Positions 59,659 through 64,000 of a DNA stretch of 64,000 bases are shown one piece after another. Location: the NCBI RefSeq assembly GCF_017794765.1, contig NZ_CP051236.1, forward strand, positions 446,672 to 510,671, in the 5' to 3' direction. Numbering within the stretch: the stretch's first letter is position 1; the number at the start of each line of letters is the position of its first letter. A program made the translations under genes and the position numbers. The notes under the pieces were generated by a model. That model saw only the letters and a program-made list of their open reading frames with translations, was not told the DNA's origin and made no database searches. The stretch comes from Nitratireductor sp. (lineage in GTDB: Bacteria > Pseudomonadota > Alphaproteobacteria > Rhizobiales > Rhizobiaceae).

Positions 59659-60822
59659 TCATTCGGCAGTCACTCGTTTCCATAAGTGATTTTTCACAGA
59701 CGCCTGATCCAGAATAGCCCCCAGACCCGGAAGCGGGTTGAGGGGCATTCGACCATTCCTCACATTGTCTTCCCACGGATTCTCGAGGATTGGCCGAAAA
59801 TCCGGCTCCTTTGCATAATCGGGAAAACACTCCAGAACCATGAAATTGGGGATGCATGCGGATAGCTGCGCGGAGATCGCCGTGGCAAGCGTGCTTCCGT
59901 AATTGTGCGGGGCAACCCGGGCGTTGTAGATTTCCGCCAGTGCTGCAATCTTCTTCCCCTCCATCAGCCCACCCGTGTTGCAGATGTCCGGCTGGACGAT
60001 GGAAATGGCTTCGGTTTCGAGCAGAGAGTGGAAGCCGAAACGGGTGTAAATCCGCTCGCCCGCCGCGAGAGGAATAGATGTCGTACGGCCCACCCTTGCC
60101 AATGCACCTGGCAGTGCAGGATCCACCGGCTCCTCCACGAAACATGGATTGAAGGGTTCCAAGCGTTCCAGAAGCGGCAAAAGCTGATCGCTGGAAAGCC
60201 CGCCGCCGAAATCAAGCATGATCGCGATGTCTTCGCCGACGGCCGCGCGAAGCTTCTCGACACGCTCGATCACAAGAGCGCTCTCGCCTTCGCGCAGTCT
60301 ACGGCGTACCGGATGCCGGATTACCGTGACAGGGTCGGCCATGCCGAGCGGATAAAGCTTCAGTCCGCGATAGCCACGTTCAACCGTGCGCAGGCCCGCC
60401 TCCGCAAACTCGCTACCGCTGTTGCAGCCAAGCCACCAGCCATTGGCATAGACCTCGAGTTCGGGCTCGATCGGGCCACCGAGCAGCGTATAGACCGGCA
60501 CGCCGAGCGCCTTGCCCTTGATATCCCAAAGCGCGTGGTCGATGGCGCTTAGACCGGCCATCGAGATTGCACCGCCCCCCTTGGTCCAGAAGCCCTGGTC
60601 GTAGATGTCGTTCCAGATCAGCTCGACGGGCGATGGATCGCGGCCAATCACCAAACGTTCAAGCATCGCCACCAGCATCTCGGCCGCCGCTGTCGTACCA
60701 AGACCGTAGGCAATGCCGGCTTCGCCCAGCCCGGTTATGCCTGCATCGGTTTCCAACTCCAGAATGACGGCGCGGCGAAAGCCTGTCGGCACGACATAGA
60801 TATTGGCGGCAGTGATTTTCAT
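59659..60822 (-). CDS. Enolase-superfamily dehydratase/racemase (mandelate racemase type)
   Basis: 387 residues. N-terminal capping domain, then a TIM barrel with GYRGLKLYP (catalytic Lys region), metal ligands in IMLDFGGGLS, FVEEPVDP and AAGERIYT, and the late PHNYGSTLATAISAQL. These enzymes abstract the proton alpha to a carboxylate; most bacterial members dehydrate sugar acids or racemise acids. ATG 60822 has GGA seven bases upstream; ATG 60828 adds two residues. The substrate is unknown. Confidence 0.87.
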   Translation of the reverse strand: MKITAANIYVVPTGFRRAVILELETDAGITGLGEAGIAYGLGTTAAAEMLVAMLERLVIGRDPSPVELIWNDIYDQGFWTKGGGAISMAGLSAIDHALWDIKGKALGVPVYTLLGGPIEPELEVYANGWWLGCNSGSEFAEAGLRTVERGYRGLKLYPLGMADPVTVIRHPVRRRLREGESALVIERVEKLRAAVGEDIAIMLDFGGGLSSDQLLPLLERLEPFNPCFVEEPVDPALPGALARVGRTTSIPLAAGERIYTRFGFHSLLETEAISIVQPDICNTGGLMEGKKIAALAEIYNARVAPHNYGSTLATAISAQLSACIPNFMVLECFPDYAKEPDFRPILENPWEDNVRNGRMPLNPLPGLGAILDQASVKNHLWKRVTAE

Positions 60823-60933
60823 GAACATATCCAGACCGGTTGCTTACACCCGACTGTCCAATGCCGGGGCAGGCATCACAATGGAATTGTGGTCAGAGGC
60901 CTGTGCCTGGGAGGAATAGGCTCCCGCCTGAAA

Positions 60934-61854
60934 TCAGCCCAGCATCTTGGCAAGCTGCCGCTCTTCCTGCTCCATCTCTGCGATCAGCCAGTCCCGCACG
61001 AGCTCAACCACGGGGCGGATTGCCCGCTGGCTCGACGAGACGAGGTGATAGCTCCGGTCAGTGAGAATGACCCTGTCGCTGGCGCTTACCAGCATGCCAT
61101 CAATGACAAGGCGCGACACCACTGAGGTCCAGCCGAGCGCCAGGCCCTGCCCGCTGAGTGCTGCCTGCAACACAACGGAATAGTCCGAAAAGGAGAGCTG
61201 GTTCCACGTGGTGGGAATTCGCCTGCCCGCTTCCAGCGCGAACTCGGACCAGCCAAACCAGTGATCAGGCAGGTTGATCAGCGTGTGTGGTGAAACCGGT
61301 GTATCGAAGGTGCCACGTTCGCGAACGTATCCCGGCGCACCGATGGCAAGAACCCGCTCGGGGGCGAACCAGCCGCCGAGCTTGCGCGCATCGTCGCCGG
61401 CCGCGACCCGCAGGCCCAGATCACAGTTGGCCAGCGGTCCGCCCACACTGCCCGGCAGCAGCTGGAACTGCAGGTCCGTGTTCGGAAACTGTTCGCGGAA
61501 ACTGCTATAGCGCGGCATCAGCCAGTGAGTTGCCATGCCCGACGAGATTGAGAGCATCACCACCTCGCGGGTGCCGTCGCGCCCCTCGATCTCATCCAGA
61601 ACGTCTTCAATGGAATGAAAGGCGCGGGTGGTGACCCGGCTGAGCTTCTTGCCGGCTTCGGTGAGCGCAAGGTTTGGGCCAGAGCGGATGAACAGCTTCT
61701 CCCCAAGATGCTTCTCAAGCGACGCCACTGCGTGGCTGACAGCAGGCTGGGTGATGTTCAGTTCGTCTGCGGCTTTGGAAAAGTTCGAATGCCGGGCCGC
61801 GACCTCGAAAACGAAAAGCGTGCTGGGAGAAGGAAGATGCCGACGCAATACCAT
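60934..61854 (-). CDS. LysR family transcriptional regulator, GcvA-like
   Basis: 306 residues. Winged helix: STLFVFEVAARHSNFSKAADELNITQPAVSHAVASLEKHLGEKLF. Effector domain: SSGMATHWLMPRYSSFREQFP and NCDLGLRVAAGDD. It is divergent from the class V aminotransferase at 62032 and upstream of and parallel to the enolase-superfamily gene, so it could regulate either or both. Confidence 0.87.
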   Translation of the reverse strand: MVLRRHLPSPSTLFVFEVAARHSNFSKAADELNITQPAVSHAVASLEKHLGEKLFIRSGPNLALTEAGKKLSRVTTRAFHSIEDVLDEIEGRDGTREVVMLSISSGMATHWLMPRYSSFREQFPNTDLQFQLLPGSVGGPLANCDLGLRVAAGDDARKLGGWFAPERVLAIGAPGYVRERGTFDTPVSPHTLINLPDHWFGWSEFALEAGRRIPTTWNQLSFSDYSVVLQAALSGQGLALGWTSVVSRLVIDGMLVSASDRVILTDRSYHLVSSSQRAIRPVVELVRDWLIAEMEQEERQLAKMLG

Positions 61855-62031
61855 AAGCAGAGCTTATACTGAGGATGAATCTTTTCAACCTGTTTAAACC
61901 CTAAATCCCATGGCAACTTTACAGGAAACCAATCGCAAGAGCGGCAAAAAATAATAAGCGGAACGCTATGCTTGCGCACGACGGGAACGTTGCCGGGCTT
62001 TATTTCCGAGATGAGAGCAGAAGGTCCGGGC

Positions 62032-63258
62032 ATGGCATTGGACACGCAACGGCTACGGGCTGAAACGCCGGGCTGCAGACCAGAACTGGTTCATTTCAAC
62101 AATGCGGGTGCCAGCCTCATGCCGCGACCGGTTATCGAGGCGGTTGAGCGTCATTGGACCGAGGAGATCATGTCGGGAGGCTACGAAGCAGCGGAAAGGA
62201 TGGCTGGGCAGATGCAGGCGACCTACGATGTCACGGCGCGGCTTGTCGGTGGCGCACCGGACGAGATAGCCTTCTTCGACAACGCCACCCGTGCCTGGCA
62301 AGCCGCCTTTTATGCCATTGGCTGGAAATCGGGGGATCAACTGATCACCGGTCAGTCTGAATACAATTCCAACATGATTGCCTTTCGCCATGCCGAAGCG
62401 CGTTTGGGAATAAAAGTGATTCTGGCGCCGGATACACCCGCCGGTATCGTCGATGTAGCGGCGCTCGAAACGCTGATTACCGACCGCACGCGCCTCATCG
62501 CCATCTCGCATATGCCGACAAACGATGGTCTCATAAACCCGGCGCAGGAAATCGGAGCGGTTGCCAGCAGGCATGGCGTCCCGTTTCTGCTGGATGCCTG
62601 CCAATCGGTTGGCCAGATGCCGATCAATGCGAAAGCCCTCGGCTGCACCATGCTTTCGGCCACGGGCCGCAAATATCTGCGGGGCCCCCGCGGAACCGGT
62701 TTTCTGTGGGTAGACCGTGCGTCGCTGCACGCGCTTCAGCCCCATGCACTCGACATCCAGTCGGCGCACTGGACAGACGTAGACCAGTTCGAACTCGCAG
62801 CCGGTGCACGCCGCTTCGAACTCTGGGAACGCAATGTTGCCGCCCAACTGGGGCTTGGCGCTGCCTGCCGCTATGCGCTGGATATCGGACTGGAGAACAT
62901 CTGGGCTCATATCAGCGATCTTGCGACGCAAATGCGTAGAATGCTCACCGGGCTGCCGGACATCACTGTTCAGGACCGTGGCCTGGAGAAGAGCGGTATC
63001 GTGACCTTTTTCCACGAGACCGTGCCGGCGGAGACGCTTGTAGGCGCATTGCGCGAGCGCTTCGGCATCAACACATCGGTCTCCAACACCCAGCTCACCC
63101 GCAGGTCGCTGCGGGCACGGGGCGTAAAGACACTGGTGAGGGCATCGGTGCATGCCTACAACACGGCTGACGAGGTCGAACGCCTGGGCGAGGCGCTTGC
63201 GAACCTGACGGCAGGGAAACAGCCAAAGACAGAATTGAACGCAGGACAGAACGCCTGA
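62032..63258 (+). CDS. Class V PLP-dependent aminotransferase/lyase
   Basis: 408 residues from ATG 62032 (AAGG nine bases upstream); ATG 62011 is an alternative. It begins FNNAGASLMPRPVIEAVERH, like cysteine-desulfurase/isopenicillin-epimerase relatives. PLP motifs are ISHMPTNDGLINP, the aspartate in LLDACQSVGQMP and the Schiff-base Lys in SATGRKYLRGPRGTGFLW. It may remove or transfer the amino group of a substrate imported by the downstream solute-binding system. The reaction is unknown. Confidence 0.85.
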   Translation: MALDTQRLRAETPGCRPELVHFNNAGASLMPRPVIEAVERHWTEEIMSGGYEAAERMAGQMQATYDVTARLVGGAPDEIAFFDNATRAWQAAFYAIGWKSGDQLITGQSEYNSNMIAFRHAEARLGIKVILAPDTPAGIVDVAALETLITDRTRLIAISHMPTNDGLINPAQEIGAVASRHGVPFLLDACQSVGQMPINAKALGCTMLSATGRKYLRGPRGTGFLWVDRASLHALQPHALDIQSAHWTDVDQFELAAGARRFELWERNVAAQLGLGAACRYALDIGLENIWAHISDLATQMRRMLTGLPDITVQDRGLEKSGIVTFFHETVPAETLVGALRERFGINTSVSNTQLTRRSLRARGVKTLVRASVHAYNTADEVERLGEALANLTAGKQPKTELNAGQNA

Positions 63259-63314
63259 TCTGACCTAGTTCGGGGAACCCATAAATCAGAGCAAAAAAAC
63301 AGAGGAGAACGGCC

Positions 63315-64000
63315 ATGACATTCAAGCCGACGAGACGAACGGTACTGACCGGAATGGGGATTGCCGGTGTTGCCGGTCTGTGCGCACCCGGACTGATCAG
63401 ACCGGCTCATGCCGCCAGCGGTGAACTCAACATCTGGGCCTATGACGGGTTTATCACCGACGCCTTCCGCAAGCGGTTCGAGGACGAAACCGGCATTCGC
63501 CTGAACATCCGCACCGTCACCGACCAGGGCGAACAGTTCAATCTGATGGCAGCGGAGAACGGCAAGTTCAGCGCCGACATCGTGACCTGCGCCGGCCACC
63601 GCTTCTACCAGTTCATCGATGCTGGTTTCCTCGCGCCCATCGACCGCGCAAAGCTCGGAAACTGGAGCCGTATCGAGGACGAATATGCGAGCGCCTCCTG
63701 GGTCTCGCGCTCGGGAGAGCAGTGGGGTGTGCCGCTCGTGGTGGTTTCCACCGGCCTTCTCTACAATACCGAGGAGATCGAAGCGCCGACGAGCTGGGAC
63801 GTGATGTTCGACAAGGCCAATGCCGGACGCACCGCCTACCAGATCCAGGATTTCTTCCAGATCGTCATGAACTATCTTGGCTATGACGGCTCGGCCGCCT
63901 CCTACATGAACACGCCCGATGTCGCGCAGCGCGCGGTTGATGCAACGCGCGATTTCCTCATTGAGCACAAGCATATGGTGCGGCGCTACTATGAAGCGGC
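63315..64000 (+). CDS. Extracellular solute-binding protein with Tat signal, N-terminal part
   Basis: The gene runs off the right edge; 228 residues are visible. A twin-arginine signal (PTRRTVLTGMGIAGVAGL, cleaved after AHA) shows export of a folded protein. The mature part GELNIWAYDGFITDAFRKRFEDETGIRLNI and YNTEEIEAPTSWDVMFD resemble PotD-type spermidine/putrescine or amino-acid binders of the type II fold. AGAGGAG (63301-63307) precedes the ATG. It follows the class V aminotransferase by 56 bases and probably starts an ABC importer operon. Confidence 0.85.
   Translation, partial: MTFKPTRRTVLTGMGIAGVAGLCAPGLIRPAHAASGELNIWAYDGFITDAFRKRFEDETGIRLNIRTVTDQGEQFNLMAAENGKFSADIVTCAGHRFYQFIDAGFLAPIDRAKLGNWSRIEDEYASASWVSRSGEQWGVPLVVVSTGLLYNTEEIEAPTSWDVMFDKANAGRTAYQIQDFFQIVMNYLGYDGSAASYMNTPDVAQRAVDATRDFLIEHKHMVRRYYEA

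Overview
This window is a chromosomal segment of an alphaproteobacterium, most likely of the order Hyphomicrobiales (Rhizobiales), and in my judgement close to the Mesorhizobium / Aminobacter / Nitratireductor group. The evidence is the set of small lineage-typical genes (GapR/DUF2312, TrcR/DUF1013, DUF1192, DUF1036, DUF1244, two YdcH-type proteins), an interspersed palindrome of the kind common in rhizobia, high GC content, and very dense ABC, TRAP and regulator gene content. The genus is an inference. No tRNA, rRNA, insertion sequence, prophage or CRISPR array was seen.

Layout. 0-19.5 kb is mostly core genome: the end of a propionyl-CoA synthetase-type ligase, an SDR, a glyoxalase-fold protein with a WYL regulator, TrcR, a secreted phytase-like protein behind a triple Pho box, a quinone oxidoreductase, an MFS transporter, purEK, rpmJ, pyruvate kinase, small DUF genes, GapR, and an ALDH7-type aldehyde dehydrogenase with a LysR regulator. 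19.6-32.9 kb is a sugar-polyol island: a SorC regulator, a complete glucitol-type PTS (GutM, IIC, IIBC, IIA and an HPr-EI fusion), a HAD phosphatase, and a second operon with a DXR-like (DRL/COG4091) oxidoreductase followed by acetoin-dehydrogenase-type E1alpha, E1beta and E2. 33-35.8 kb holds a small secreted protein, a lytic transglycosylase, a degraded stretch and a RidA-like gene. 35.8-48.3 kb is an amino-compound catabolic region: a Liv-type ABC transporter, an FAD oxidoreductase, two PLP enzymes, a GntR/FCD regulator and a TRAP transporter, bracketed by two copies of the palindrome TGATCA-N2-TGATCA. 48.8-59.5 kb is a second sugar island: an Rbs-type ABC importer, a SorC regulator, an FGGY kinase, an SDR and a second acetoin-dehydrogenase-type complex whose E2 is fused to an alpha/beta hydrolase. 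59.7-64 kb has an enolase-superfamily dehydratase, a LysR regulator, a class V aminotransferase and the start of a Tat-exported solute-binding protein.

Main hypothesis. The two sugar islands look like two versions of one idea: import and phosphorylate a polyol or ketose, convert it to a 1-deoxyketose phosphate (an acyloin), and cleave that with a thiamine-dependent acetoin-dehydrogenase-like complex to acetyl-CoA plus an aldose phosphate. In the first island the DRL enzyme belongs to a family with members that interconvert 1-deoxyxylulose 5-phosphate and 2-C-methylerythritol 4-phosphate. PTS uptake of 2-C-methylerythritol, DRL running in reverse, and acyloin cleavage to acetyl-CoA and glyceraldehyde 3-phosphate would make a complete catabolic route. 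The PTS operon and the DRL operon also share a promoter layout, TTGACA followed by AACA-N2-TGTT. This pathway is inferred from gene families and layout; neither substrate is shown by the sequence. Neither island encodes the E3 subunit, which must come from elsewhere.
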